From Zoogloea oryzae (GTDB lineage: Bacteria > Pseudomonadota > Gammaproteobacteria > Burkholderiales > Rhodocyclaceae): 64,000 bases of DNA. Under the pieces are notes generated by a model that did no database searches, was not told the DNA's origin, and saw only the letters and a program-made list of their open reading frames with translations. The stretch lies in assembly GCF_030161255.1 (NCBI RefSeq), contig NZ_BSPX01000001.1:62001-126000 (forward strand), written 5' to 3'. Shown here piece after piece: positions 17,284-27,511 of the stretch. Within the stretch, counting starts at the first letter, position 1. Each line of letters begins with the position of its first letter. The translations under genes were made by a program, and so were the position numbers.

Positions 17284-18092
17284 TCGACGAGGCCAAAATG
17301 CCAGGTGGCCAGCACGACGATGCCGAAGGCGATGCGATACCAGGCGAAGGGCACGAAGTCGTGGCTGGAGATGTAGCGCAGCAGCCAGCGCACGCAAAGG
17401 AAGGCGGAGATGAAGGCCGAGATGAAGCCGACGATCCACATGCCCAGGTCGTCGGCGTTGAGGAGCGCACGCTCCTTGTAGACCTGATAGACCGTGGCGA
17501 CGCCCAGGGTGGGGATGGCCAGGAAGAACGAGAACTCGGTGGCGGCCTTGCGGGACAGTCCGAACAGCATGCCGCCGATGATCGTGGAGCCCGAGCGGGA
17601 GGTGCCGGGGATCAGCGCGAAGGCCTGGGCGATGCCCATCTTCACGGCGTCCATCGGGCGCATTTCATCCACCGTTTCGATCCGCACGGTGTGATTCTTG
17701 CGCTCGGCCCACAGGATGACGAAGGCGCCGACGATGAAGGCGGTGGCCACCGGGATCGGGGCGAACAGGTGGGCCTTGATGGCCTTGCCGAAGGCGAGGC
17801 CCAGCACCGCGAGGGGCAGGAATGCAATGAACAGGTTGAGCACCAGCCGGTTGGCCTCACGCACGCGGCCAAGGCCGGCGAAGGTGGCGGCGAGGCGCGC
17901 GCGGTATTCCCACACCACCGCAAGGATCGCGCCGGACTGGATGACGATTTCGAACAGCTTGCCCCGGTCGTCGTTGAAGTTCAGCAGGTCGCCGGCGAGG
18001 ATCAGGTGACCGGTGCTGGAGATCGGCAGGAATTCGGTCAGGCCTTCGACCACGCCGAGGATCAGCGCCTTGAGGAGCAGGATGATGTCCAT
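17268..18092 (-). CDS. uppP: Undecaprenyl-diphosphatase UppP (BacA)
   Basis: UppP dephosphorylates undecaprenyl pyrophosphate in the inner membrane, recycling the lipid carrier for peptidoglycan and other envelope polymers, and gives bacitracin resistance. The 274-residue polytopic protein has the two family signatures: GVVEGLTEFLPISSTGHL near the N-terminus and PGTSRSGSTIIGGML in the centre. It is the first gene of a four-gene minus-strand chain with overlapping ends. Confidence 0.97.
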   Translation of the reverse strand: MDIILLLKALILGVVEGLTEFLPISSTGHLILAGDLLNFNDDRGKLFEIVIQSGAILAVVWEYRARLAATFAGLGRVREANRLVLNLFIAFLPLAVLGLAFGKAIKAHLFAPIPVATAFIVGAFVILWAERKNHTVRIETVDEMRPMDAVKMGIAQAFALIPGTSRSGSTIIGGMLFGLSRKAATEFSFFLAIPTLGVATVYQVYKERALLNADDLGMWIVGFISAFISAFLCVRWLLRYISSHDFVPFAWYRIAFGIVVLATWHFGLVEWTAH

Positions 18093-18250
18093 GGAACGAT
18101 AGAGTTTTCGATGCTAAAAGAGTCGGCATTATAGCCGGCGAATATTTACGCGCCGGTGGCTGGGTGTGGGAATCCGTCACGAACACCAGTTCAAGACGGG
18201 GCGTCCGGTGCCGATACATCCCGGGTAGCTATTCCAGATGTTCGCCCCTG

Positions 18251-19474
18251 ATGCTGAAAAAAATTGCGGTGGCCCGGCTCCGGCCTGGCATGTTCATTCA
18301 CGAGTTCTGCGGCGACTGGATGTCCCATCCATTCTGGCGCTCACGTTTCCGGCTCGACGGCGACGACGATCTGCGGCGTATCGTCGAGTCCGGCGTCGAG
18401 CACGTCTATATCGATACCGAACGGGGCCTGGACGACCAGGACGCGGTGCCCGCCGCCGAAGTGCGGGCGGCGGTCGAGCAGGAGATCGTCGCCGCGCTGG
18501 CGACGCCCGTCGATGTGCCGATGCGGGTTTCGGTCCACGAGGAAATCCAGCGCGCCCGCAAGGTGCACGACCAGGCCCATCGGGTGGTGCGCTCGATGAT
18601 GAGCGATGTGCGGCTGGGCAAGGCGGTGTCGCTCGAGGATGCCGAGCCGGTCGTCGAGGCGATCACGGGCTCGGTGCTGCGTAACGGCGGCGCGCTGATG
18701 GGGCTCATCGGCATCAAGAACAAGGACGACTACACCTTCCTGCACTCGGTGAGCGTATGCACGCTGATGATCGCCTTCGGGCGGTCACTCGGGCTGGAGG
18801 GGGATGACCTGCGGCAGGGCGGGATCGGCGGGCTGCTCCACGATATCGGCAAGATGAAGGTGCCGGACGAGGTGCTCAACAAGCCGGGCCGGCTGACCGA
18901 TGCGGAGTTCGAGCTCATCAAGCGCCACCCGGGCGACGGCCACGCCACGCTGGTGGAGACGCCGGGCATCGGCCCGGTGCCGCTGGACATCACGCGCCAC
19001 CACCACGAGCGGCTGGACGGCAGCGGCTACCCCGATCGTCTGGCCGGCGATGCGATCTCAAGCATGGCGCGGATGGCGGCCATCGTGGATGTGTACGACG
19101 CCATCACCGCCGACCGTTGCTACCACAAGGGAATGCCGGCCGCCGAGGGTCTGCGCAAGATGTGGGAATGGAGCGCCGCGCACTTCGACCAGAAGCTGCT
19201 GCAGGCCTTCATGCGCTGCGTGGGGATCTACCCGGTCGGCAGCCTGGTGCGGCTGGAGTCCGGACGGCTCGGGGTGGTGATCGAGCAGAATGAATCCAAC
19301 CTGCTCACGCCGCGACTGCGGGTGTTCTTCAGCACCCGCTCCAACGGCTACATCAAGCCTGAGGTCGTGGACCTCTCGCGGCGACTCGGCAGCGGTGGCG
19401 GTGACCGCATCGTGTCGGCCGAGGCGCCGGACCGCTGGGGCGTCGATCCGGGCCGCTTTCTGCTGGTGGCCTGA
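18251..19474 (+). CDS. HD-GYP domain c-di-GMP phosphodiesterase with DUF3391
   Basis: HD-GYP proteins hydrolyse c-di-GMP. Residues 1-130 form the DUF3391 domain that often precedes HD-GYP (start MLKKIAVARLRPGMFIHEF). The HD-GYP domain covers about 140-340: His197-Asp198 in LLHDIGK and HHERLDGSGYP with GYP at 259-261. All metal-site residues I can place are present, so the enzyme is probably active. The ATG at 18251 fits the DUF3391 start; an in-frame GTG at 18164 would add 29 residues with no homology, and neither has a strong ribosome site. It is divergent from uppP and cytoplasmic. Confidence 0.93.
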   Translation: MLKKIAVARLRPGMFIHEFCGDWMSHPFWRSRFRLDGDDDLRRIVESGVEHVYIDTERGLDDQDAVPAAEVRAAVEQEIVAALATPVDVPMRVSVHEEIQRARKVHDQAHRVVRSMMSDVRLGKAVSLEDAEPVVEAITGSVLRNGGALMGLIGIKNKDDYTFLHSVSVCTLMIAFGRSLGLEGDDLRQGGIGGLLHDIGKMKVPDEVLNKPGRLTDAEFELIKRHPGDGHATLVETPGIGPVPLDITRHHHERLDGSGYPDRLAGDAISSMARMAAIVDVYDAITADRCYHKGMPAAEGLRKMWEWSAAHFDQKLLQAFMRCVGIYPVGSLVRLESGRLGVVIEQNESNLLTPRLRVFFSTRSNGYIKPEVVDLSRRLGSGGGDRIVSAEAPDRWGVDPGRFLLVA

Positions 19475-19711
19475 TCAGCCGTGGCGCAGGCGGGCGTCGA
19501 GGGTATCCACCACGGCGCTCCAGTCGGCATCCTCGGCCAGCTCGGCGCGCAGGAAGGCCGCCTGGGCGGGCGTCCAGAAATCGGCGTCGGCCAGACGCTT
19601 GTCGTGGGGAAGGGGCGCATGGGCCGTGATGAACGCGTCAATCGAGGCCGTGTCGTCGGGCAGACCGAGCTGGGCGAAGAGATTGGTCATGGTGTGGGTC
19701 TGGGCTTCCAT
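19475..19711 (-). CDS. DUF2789 family small protein
   Basis: A 78-residue protein that matches the DUF2789 pattern (TMTNLFAQLGLP, then DFWTPAQAAFLRAEL and EDADWSAVVDTLDARLR). The function of the family is unknown. The start at 19711 has AGGAG 7 bases upstream. The gene is convergent with the HD-GYP gene, whose stop adjoins its own with no gap. Confidence 0.85.
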   Translation of the reverse strand: MEAQTHTMTNLFAQLGLPDDTASIDAFITAHAPLPHDKRLADADFWTPAQAAFLRAELAEDADWSAVVDTLDARLRHG

Positions 19712-19901
19712 CTGGGGGCTCCTGGGTGGTGTTGCACTGGATCTGCCCGAAGGCGGCAGGAAAATGCCGGCCCGGGCCACGTGGCGGATTTTCTGAACCC
19801 GGGTACACTCTTTGTGGTCCCGGGGATGCGATAAGTTTCCTTGCACGGCGCCCTTGATCTGGCCCTTGCCCATTTAGCGCCAGCGCCTTTTTCGATATCT
19901 C

Positions 19902-20459
19902 ATGACACTCAGTGATCTTGTTGCCCACTACGGCTATCTGGCGGTGGCGGTCGGGTGTGTGCTCGAAGGGGAAACCGTGCTGCTGATGGCGGGCTACGCC
20001 GCCCATCGGGGGATGCTCGACCTGCCGTGGGTGATGGCGGTCGCGCTGGTGTCGAGCTTTGCTGGCGATCAGTGCTGGTTCTGGCTGGGGCGGCGGAATG
20101 GGGCGACGCTGATCGATCGGTTTGCGTCGATCCGCCGGCTTGTGCCGCGCGTCCAGGCGATGATCCGGGCCCATCAGGACGCGCTCGTGCTGGGCGTGCG
20201 CTTCATGGTCGGCGTGCGGGTTGCCGGCCCGGTGCTGATGGGCTGGAGCGGCGTGCCGACGTACCGTTTCCTTGCGCTCAATTTCCTGGGTGCCGGCATC
20301 TGGGCGGGTGCGGTCGGCGGGGCGGGCTATGCCTTTGGTGAGGTGCTCGAGCGGATGCTGCCGGCGTTCAAGGAGGTGGAGGAGGGGGCTCTCGTCGTGC
20401 TGGTGGCGGGTGGCCTGGTTGTCCACGCGCTACGGATGTGGCGAAATCATCGTGGCTGA
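19902..20459 (+). CDS. DedA family membrane protein
   Basis: This 185-residue inner-membrane protein has the DedA/VTT pattern: GCVLEGETVLLMAGYAAHRG, then DQCWFWLGRRNG and RFMVGVRVAGPVLMGWSGV. DedA proteins act in lipid-carrier (undecaprenyl phosphate) and phospholipid translocation and in maintaining the proton motive force. A hydrophobic C-terminal segment follows (ALVVLVAGGLVVHALRMW). It stands about 50 bases upstream of the haem-c protein gene and may share its transcript. Confidence 0.9.
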   Translation: MTLSDLVAHYGYLAVAVGCVLEGETVLLMAGYAAHRGMLDLPWVMAVALVSSFAGDQCWFWLGRRNGATLIDRFASIRRLVPRVQAMIRAHQDALVLGVRFMVGVRVAGPVLMGWSGVPTYRFLALNFLGAGIWAGAVGGAGYAFGEVLERMLPAFKEVEEGALVVLVAGGLVVHALRMWRNHRG

Positions 20460-20509
20460 AACGCGCACATATCCTGTATATTAGAGAAATCTGATTTAAG
20501 GAGTCGCCC

Positions 20510-21085
20510 ATGTTCCGTCGCTCGTTCGTCGTTGCCTCGACCCTCGCTGTCCTTGCTGGTGCCGTCCACGCCCAGGATCTCGACGCGCTGAAGGCCGATA
20601 CCCGCAAGAACGCCTTGCCCGTGCTGCCCAAGGTGGTGGCGATGATGCAGGAAACCGTGGCCGAGAAAGGCGCCATCGAGGCCATCCCGGTCTGCAAGGA
20701 AAAGGCCCCGCTGCTTCTGAAGGAGCAATCCGCCAAGACCGGCTGGGACATGCGCCGCGTGAGCCTGCGCACCCGCAACCCCGAGCGTGGCACGCCGGAC
20801 GTGTGGGAAGCCCGCCAGCTGGCCGATTTCAACATCCGCGCGGCCAACGGCGAGAAGATCGAAACCCTGGAAGCCGGCGAGATCGTCACCGAGAACGGCA
20901 AGCAGATCTACCGCTACATCCGCGCGGTGCCGGTGGGCGACGTGTGCCTGAAGTGCCACGGCGCGCCCGACAAGATCGAGGCCAGCCTGAAGAGCCAGCT
21001 CGCCAAGAGCTACCCCCACGACACCGCGTTTGGCTACGAGAAGGGCCAGATCCGCGGTGGGCTGACCGTCAAGCGGCCGCTGTGA
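20510..21085 (+). CDS. Periplasmic c-type haem family protein (DUF3365, Tll0287-like)
   Basis: This 191-residue protein begins with a signal peptide (MFRRSFVVASTLAVLAGAVHA) and has a single haem c attachment motif, Cys146-Leu-Lys-Cys149-His150, late in the chain. The pattern RRVSLRTRNPERGTPDVWE is characteristic of DUF3365 proteins. These are small periplasmic haem proteins, often fused to sensor kinases as input domains; here the domain stands alone. AAGGAG lies 7 bases before the ATG. It is followed by cytochrome c', which suggests a redox or gas-binding role. Confidence 0.88.
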   Translation: MFRRSFVVASTLAVLAGAVHAQDLDALKADTRKNALPVLPKVVAMMQETVAEKGAIEAIPVCKEKAPLLLKEQSAKTGWDMRRVSLRTRNPERGTPDVWEARQLADFNIRAANGEKIETLEAGEIVTENGKQIYRYIRAVPVGDVCLKCHGAPDKIEASLKSQLAKSYPHDTAFGYEKGQIRGGLTVKRPL

Positions 21086-21170
21086 GCTGCCGCCGGTGGC
21101 GATGACCACGGCGTTCTTGTGGAATAATCCGCCCACCCCATCCACCTCAACTTACAAAGGGAGTAGCCAG

Positions 21171-21638
21171 ATGAAGATCAACAAACTGGTGTTTGCCGTT
21201 GTCGCCTTGGGCCTTGCCGCGGGTGCCAGCGCCCAGATGAAGCCGGAAGACCAGATCAAGTACCGCAAGGCCGGTTACAGCTTCATGTCCTGGAACATGG
21301 GCAAGATCAAGGCCCAGACCATCGACAACCCGGGCAGCTTCAACAAGGATCAGGTGGCCGGCGCGGCCAACGCCATCGCCGCGATCGCCAACTCCGGCAT
21401 GGGCGCGCTGTATGGCCCGGGCACCGACAAGGATGTGGGCAACCAGAAGACCCGCGTGAAGCCGGAGTTCTTCCAGCAGCAGGACGAGGTGCGCAAGCTC
21501 GCCGTGGCCTTCGTCAAGGAGGCAAACGAACTCCAGAAAGTCGCCGCCACCGGCGACGCCGCCGCGATCAAGGCCCAGTTCGGCAAGACCGGCGAATCCT
21601 GCAAGGCCTGTCACGACAAGTTCCGCAAGGACGAATGA
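21171..21638 (+). CDS. Cytochrome c'
   Basis: The 155-residue protein has a cleavable signal peptide (MKINKLVFAVVALGLAAGASA) and the C-terminal haem motif Cys144-Lys-Ala-Cys147-His148 that is diagnostic of the four-helix cytochrome c' family. The start pattern MKPEDQIKYRKAGYSFM also fits. Cytochromes c' bind NO and CO on a five-coordinate haem and protect against nitrosative stress in denitrifiers. It has AAGGGAG ahead of the ATG and a strong terminator 25 bases after the stop. The convergent neighbour encodes a cytochrome b. Confidence 0.95.
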   Translation: MKINKLVFAVVALGLAAGASAQMKPEDQIKYRKAGYSFMSWNMGKIKAQTIDNPGSFNKDQVAGAANAIAAIANSGMGALYGPGTDKDVGNQKTRVKPEFFQQQDEVRKLAVAFVKEANELQKVAATGDAAAIKAQFGKTGESCKACHDKFRKDE

Positions 21639-21663
21639 GCGTTTTCCGCTAGCCGGAAAGCAG

Positions 21664-21692
21664 AAGGGGCAGCTTGCGGGCTGCCCCTTTTT
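21664..21692. terminator. Rho-independent terminator after cytochrome c' gene
   Basis: Stem AAGGGGCAGC / GCTGCCCCTT with a 6-base loop, followed by TTT on the plus strand. It sits between convergent genes; the minus-strand side has only a short T-run. Confidence 0.85.
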
Positions 21693-21699
21693 ACATCCG

Positions 21700-22389
21700 T
21701 CACCAGGCAGGCGCGGCCGCTGGTGCTGGCGGCGGAGGTGGCTGCCAGACGCCAGTGGCGAGCCACGCCGCAGCGCATCCCACGGCCAGCGCGAAGATCA
21801 GCGCGACGGGGCCGCCACCGGTGGGCTCGGTACCACGTTCATGGGGGCCGACTTCCTTCCGGCCGGTGAGCATCGGCGCCACCAGCGATTCCTTCTTGAC
21901 CCGCGTGTAGAACGCGATCGCCGCCAGATGCAGCGCCACCAGCAGGCCGACGAGCCAGAAGCCCTTGCGGTGCAGTCCGGTGATCCAGTCGCTGGTTTCC
22001 TTGGAAACGAGGTTGTAGAGCGGCCCCTGGAAGGCGATGTCGTCGTTGCCGAACAAGCCGCCGGCGGTCTGCAGCCCGACCACGCCGATCAGCCCCAGCA
22101 CCGACAGGGCGCCGAGGGGATTGTGGCCCAGCCCGCGCCAGTCGCCGCGCAGGTAGGCGAGGATCGCGCCGGGGCCACGCACGAAGCTGGCGAAGCGCGA
22201 GTGGGTCGAGCCCACCAGGCCCCAGGCGAGGCGAAAGCCGATGAGGCCGGCGATCAGGATGCCGATCCGCCCGTGCCAGGTCATCAGGTTGCCGCCGATC
22301 TGGCCGCTGACCACCGCGGCGGCCACGGCCGCGGCCAGCAGCCAGTGGAAGATCCGCAGCGGCAGATCCCAGACGCGAACGCTTTTCAT
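21700..22389 (-). CDS. Cytochrome b561-type (cytochrome b/b6 domain) membrane protein
   Basis: The 229-residue inner-membrane protein begins RVWDLPLRIFHWLLA, the hallmark of Ni/Fe-hydrogenase-type/cytochrome b561 proteins, with a haem-ligand histidine. Further histidines lie in MTWHGRIGILIAGLIGFRL, TGLHRKGFWLVGLLVALHLAA. Four core helices are followed by a fifth hydrophobic segment and a proline-rich tail (PPPPPAPAAAP). Such proteins move electrons between quinol and periplasmic c-type cytochromes. Its position against cytochrome c' is a common pairing and suggests electron supply to it. Confidence 0.9.
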   Translation of the reverse strand: MKSVRVWDLPLRIFHWLLAAAVAAAVVSGQIGGNLMTWHGRIGILIAGLIGFRLAWGLVGSTHSRFASFVRGPGAILAYLRGDWRGLGHNPLGALSVLGLIGVVGLQTAGGLFGNDDIAFQGPLYNLVSKETSDWITGLHRKGFWLVGLLVALHLAAIAFYTRVKKESLVAPMLTGRKEVGPHERGTEPTGGGPVALIFALAVGCAAAWLATGVWQPPPPPAPAAAPAW

Positions 22390-22481
22390 GAGGTGTTCTC
22401 CAAGCCATCAACTTTCCGAATTCTGACACGAGCCGCCCGAAGCGCGACCACTGCGGCGCCGGCTTACGTATCATTCGCGCG

Positions 22482-22847
22482 ATGCATAACTTTCGGAGCA
22501 CCTCCTTGAAGAACCTGTCCTGCCTTGCCCTGCTTGCCAGCCTTGCCGCGCCGGCCCATGCCTGCGGCCCCTATCACGACAGCTGGAGCGGCAGCGACAA
22601 GGCCGCCCATTTTGGTGTGTCGGCCGCCCTCGGCGCGGGCGCCTCGCGGCTCACCGACGACACCGCGACGGCCGTCGGCCTCGCCCTGATCCCCGGCCTT
22701 GCCAAGGAGCTCTACGACGCCGGGCAGGACTGCAACCGCTTCTCCTGGAAGGACATGGGCTGGAACGCCGTGGGCGCCTACGTGGGCGTGCGCACCGGCA
22801 ACTGGCTGCTCGGGCCCACCGGCGTGAGCTACATCAAGGCCTTCTGA
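22482..22847 (+). CDS. Small exported protein of the YfiM/DUF2279-like type
   Basis: The 121-residue reading gives a signal sequence ending near APAHA and a mature region with DKAAHFGVSAALGAG, LALIPGLAKELYDAG and DMGWNAVGAYVGVRTGNW. The pattern (DK..HF..S..., then G..KE..D) recalls YfiM/DUF2279 proteins associated with the outer membrane; function unknown. The start is uncertain: the ATG at 22482 lacks a ribosome site, whereas an in-frame TTG at 22506 has GGAG 7 bases upstream and gives a tidier signal peptide. It is followed 4 bases later by the response regulator. Confidence 0.72.
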   Translation: MHNFRSTSLKNLSCLALLASLAAPAHACGPYHDSWSGSDKAAHFGVSAALGAGASRLTDDTATAVGLALIPGLAKELYDAGQDCNRFSWKDMGWNAVGAYVGVRTGNWLLGPTGVSYIKAF

Positions 22848-22851
22848 ACCG

Positions 22852-23513
<662 letters not shown>

Positions 23514-23517
<4 letters not shown>

Positions 23518-24887
23518 GCGCGACGCGGGCGGTCTATTCCCTGCGCCGGCGCCTGGTGGCGCTGCTGATCGGCGTGCTCGCGCTGTTCTGGGGGCTAACG
23601 GCGATGCTGGCCTTCCGCACCGCCCATGCCGAGGCCGACTCGCTGTTCGACGCCCAGATGGTGCAGGTGGCCGAAACCCTGCTCGCCATCGTGGCCACCG
23701 GCAACCCGCTGGTGGCCGGCGAGATGGCCGAGCACCAGCATGCCTACCAGCTGCCGGTGGCCTTTCAGGCCTGGAAGCGGGATGACGGCGGCGCCTGGCA
23801 GCTGCTGGTGCGCTCGTCGGAGATGCCGTTCGAGCCAGTGGCCTCCGCGCCGGGTTTCGACGAGCACGACCTGGAAGGCGAGCTGTGGCGCTTCTTCACC
23901 ATCGACCACGACCACAGCGGCTATCGGGTCATCGTCGGCCAGAACCACGGCGCGCGCTACCGGCTGGCGGGCACCTTCGCGCTGCATCTGCTGCTGTCGA
24001 TCTGCATCGGTCTGCCGCTGATGGCGCTGGGGATCTGGGCGGTGGTTGGGCGGGCGCTGCGGCCGGTGAGCGCCACCGCCGATGCGGTGGGCGGGCTGGA
24101 CCCGCGGCGGCTGGCGCCGGTGCAGGTGCCGGGCCCGCTGCCGGCGGAGATCGCGCCACTGGTCACTTCCATCGACGCCCTGGTGGGGCGGGTCAGCGAG
24201 GTGCTCGACAACGAGCGGCGCTTTACCGCCGACGCCGCCCACGAGCTGCGCACGCCGCTGGCCGCGCTGAAGATCCAGGCCCAGGTGGCCGCCCGGGCTG
24301 GCGACGAGGCGACCCGCAAGCACGCGCTGGAACAGGTGGCCACGGGCGTGGACCGGATGAGCCATCTGGTCGAGCAGCTGCTCACGCTGGCCCGGCTCGA
24401 TCCGGACGCGGGGCGGGGGGCGATGGATCGCTTCGATCTGGCTGAACTCGCCGAAGGCGTGTGCTCGGTGCTCACCCCCCAGGCCCTTCGCCGCGGCCAG
24501 ACCCTGGCGCTGGAGGCGCCGGCGTCCTTCGCCCTAAGTGGCAATCGCTGGTGGCTGGAGGTGCTGCTGCGCAATCTGGTGGATAACGCCCTGCGCTACT
24601 CGCCCGAAGGCGGGCGGGTGGTGGTGTCGCTGGATGCCTGCTCGCGCTGCCTGCGGGTGGCTGACGATGGGCCGGGCATTCCGGCGGCCGAGCGGGCCCA
24701 GATGCTCACCCGTTTCGCCCGGGGCTCGGCGGTCGAGGCCGAAGGCTGCGGGCTGGGCCTGTCCATCGTCGGCCGAATTGCGGAGATCACTGGCGCCACG
24801 CTGGCCTTCGAAGATGGCCTGAGCCGGGCCGACGGCGGTGCCGGCCTGGCGGTCGTGGTGCGCTTTGCGCCCGAGACCACGGGTTAG
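23514..24887 (+). CDS. QseC-type sensor histidine kinase
   Basis: This 457-residue inner-membrane kinase has TM1 at about 13-34, a periplasmic sensor region of about 120 residues and TM2 at about 155-178. The phosphoacceptor is His243 in FTADAAHELRTPLAAL. The ATPase domain shows the N box LLRNLVDNALRYSPEGG, G1 DDGPGIP and G2 GCGLGLSIVGR. The periplasmic signal is unknown. The start is the GTG overlapping the regulator stop. Confidence 0.94.
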
Positions 24888-24923
24888 AATGCGCGGGTCA
24901 TTCCTTCTTCCGACTGCCTCGCC

Positions 24924-26122
24924 ATGAGCGAAACCGATCTCTCCCGTCTGCGCATCGACCGTCAGGCCACCCGACCGCCCCGGCGCCTCAGCAAACGCTG
25001 GGTGCTGGGCGGGCTCGCCATCGTGCTGGCGGGCGGGCTGGCCGTTTTCGGGCGGATGAACGCCCCTGTCGACGTCGAGACCGTGACGGTGGGTGAAGCC
25101 TGGCCCTACCAGGGCGTGACGCTTCTCAACGCCACCGGCTACGTGGTGGCCCAGCGCAAGGCGGCGGTGGGTTCCAAGGCTACCGGCCGGCTCGAATGGC
25201 TGGGTGTGCGGGAAGGCTCGGTGGTCAAGGCCGGTGAACTCATCGCCCGGCTTGAACAGCGCGACGTGTCCGCCCAGTTGCAGCAGGCCGATGCCAATGT
25301 GGGGGTGGCCCGGGCCAACATCGGGCAGGCGCGGGCAGAGCTGCGGGATGCCGAGCTGGCCCTGGGCCGGGCGCGGGATCTCAAGGCGCGCAACTTCATC
25401 GCCCAGGCCCAGGTGGATCAGGCTGAGGCGCGGGCGCTCAAGGCCCGGGCGGCGCTGGGTTCGGCCCAGGCGGCCGAGCGGGCGGCCGAGGCCGGCCGGC
25501 TGGCGGCCAGCGTGGCGGTAGGGCAGACCGAGATCCGCGCGCCCTTCGATGGTGTGGTGCTGGTCAAGAACGCCAACGTGGGCGATTTGATCACCAATCT
25601 CTCGGCCGCCGCCGACAGCAAGGGCGCGGTCGTGAGCATGGCCGACATGAGCACGCTGGAAGTCGAGGCCGATGTGTCGGAATCCAACATCGCCCGCATC
25701 AAGCCGGGCCAGCCCTGCGAGATCCAGCTCGACGCGTTTCCCGAGCTTCGCTTCCGGGGCGAGGTGTCGCGGCTGGTGCCCACCGTCGACCGCACCAAGG
25801 CCAGCGTGATGACTAAGATTCGCTTCCTCGACCCCGACCCTCGGGTGCTGCCGGAGATGAGCGCCAAGGTGGCTTTTCTGGCCGAACCCCTATCGCCCGA
25901 GCAGCGCAAGGCGCGCACGGCGGTGCACGGCGAGGCGGTCGTCCAGGCCGAAGGCGGTGCGGCGGTGTTCCGGGTGGCGGGTGGCGTGGCCACGCGGGTG
26001 CCAGTGACGACGGGCGCGAAGATCGGCGATCTGGTCGAGGTGAGCGGGGTGAAGCCGGGCGAGCGGCTGGTGCTGCGTCCGCCGGCGTCGCTGCGGGATG
26101 GCGCAGCGGTGAGTGTTGGCAA

Positions 26123-26126
<4 letters not shown>
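24924..26126 (+). CDS. HlyD/MacA-type periplasmic adaptor subunit
   Basis: This 400-residue membrane-fusion protein is anchored by one N-terminal segment (about 26-44: WVLGGLAIVLAGGLAVFG). It then has a lipoyl/barrel-sandwich half (AVGSKATGRLEWLGVREGSV), a long alpha-helical hairpin at about 105-195 rich in Ala, Gln and Arg, the second lipoyl half (TEIRAPFDGVVLVKNANVGD) and a beta-barrel. It would link an inner-membrane ABC transporter to the outer membrane. The ATPase gene overlaps its end by 4 bases. It starts 36 bases after the sensor kinase gene and may be under that system. Confidence 0.92.
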
Positions 26127-26842
<716 letters not shown>

Positions 26843-26865
26843 TGGGCTGCGCCGGCGCCATCAGC

Positions 26866-26901
26866 AAAAACCCCGTCGTGCTGGAGCAGGACGGGGTTTT
26901 T
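26866..26901. terminator. Bidirectional rho-independent terminator inside the export locus
   Basis: AAAAACCCCGTC (26866-26877) pairs with GACGGGGTTTTT (26890-26901), with T-runs on both strands. It should end transcripts of the ATPase gene and of the convergent CBS gene. It therefore separates the ATPase from the downstream permease genes. Confidence 0.9.
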
Positions 26902-26922
26902 GCTGGCCGGGGCCAGGGCGTG

Positions 26923-27366
26923 TCAGGTGCTCAGGCCGCCGGAGATGTAGCCGGAGAGCTGGTCGATGGTGGCCTGCTGCTGTTCCATCACCGACTTGAC
27001 CGCATCGCCGATGCTGATGAGGCCGACAACCTTGCCGTGATCGACCACCGGCAGGTGGCGCACATGGTTGTTGGTGATGATGCACATGCATTCGTCGATG
27101 GTGTGGTTCGGCGACACGGTGAGCACGTTGGGCGTCATCAGGTCGCCGACCTTGGTGTCTTTCGAGGCGAGGCCCTTGAGCACCACCTTGCGGGCGTAAT
27201 CGCGCTCGGTGAAGATCCCTGCGAGGCGCTCGCCTTCCATCACCAGCACGGCGCTGATGTTGCGCTCGGCCATCAGCTGGAGGGCCTGCAGCACGGTGGT
27301 GTCGGGGGTGACGGCGTAGCTCGCGTTGCCTTTGGTCTGGAGAATTTGTTGAACCGTTGCAGCCAT
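26923..27366 (-). CDS. CBS-domain pair protein
   Basis: The 147-residue cytoplasmic protein consists of two CBS motifs. The first is at about 8-70 (VTPDTTVLQALQLMAERNISAVLVME) and the second at about 75-135 (TVSPNHTIDECMCIITNNHVRHLPVVD, then VVGLISIGDAVK). Such stand-alone pairs bind adenine nucleotides and act as energy or redox sensors; the target is unknown. The gene lies in reverse orientation between ABC transporter genes and shares the terminator at 26866-26901 with the ATPase gene. Confidence 0.95.
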   Translation of the reverse strand: MAATVQQILQTKGNASYAVTPDTTVLQALQLMAERNISAVLVMEGERLAGIFTERDYARKVVLKGLASKDTKVGDLMTPNVLTVSPNHTIDECMCIITNNHVRHLPVVDHGKVVGLISIGDAVKSVMEQQQATIDQLSGYISGGLST

Positions 27367-27511
27367 TGTCTGAGTCCCTCCTCGTTATTGGTTTCCAGGC
27401 GCAGGACGGCGCTGCGTCGCCGCCCGTTGAAAGTGTATAGCTTGGGGGCTGGATCGCAAGAGCGCAATAGGGCGTCCGGGTTTTCATGCAATCTGATGTC
27501 AGGCCGCCGGC

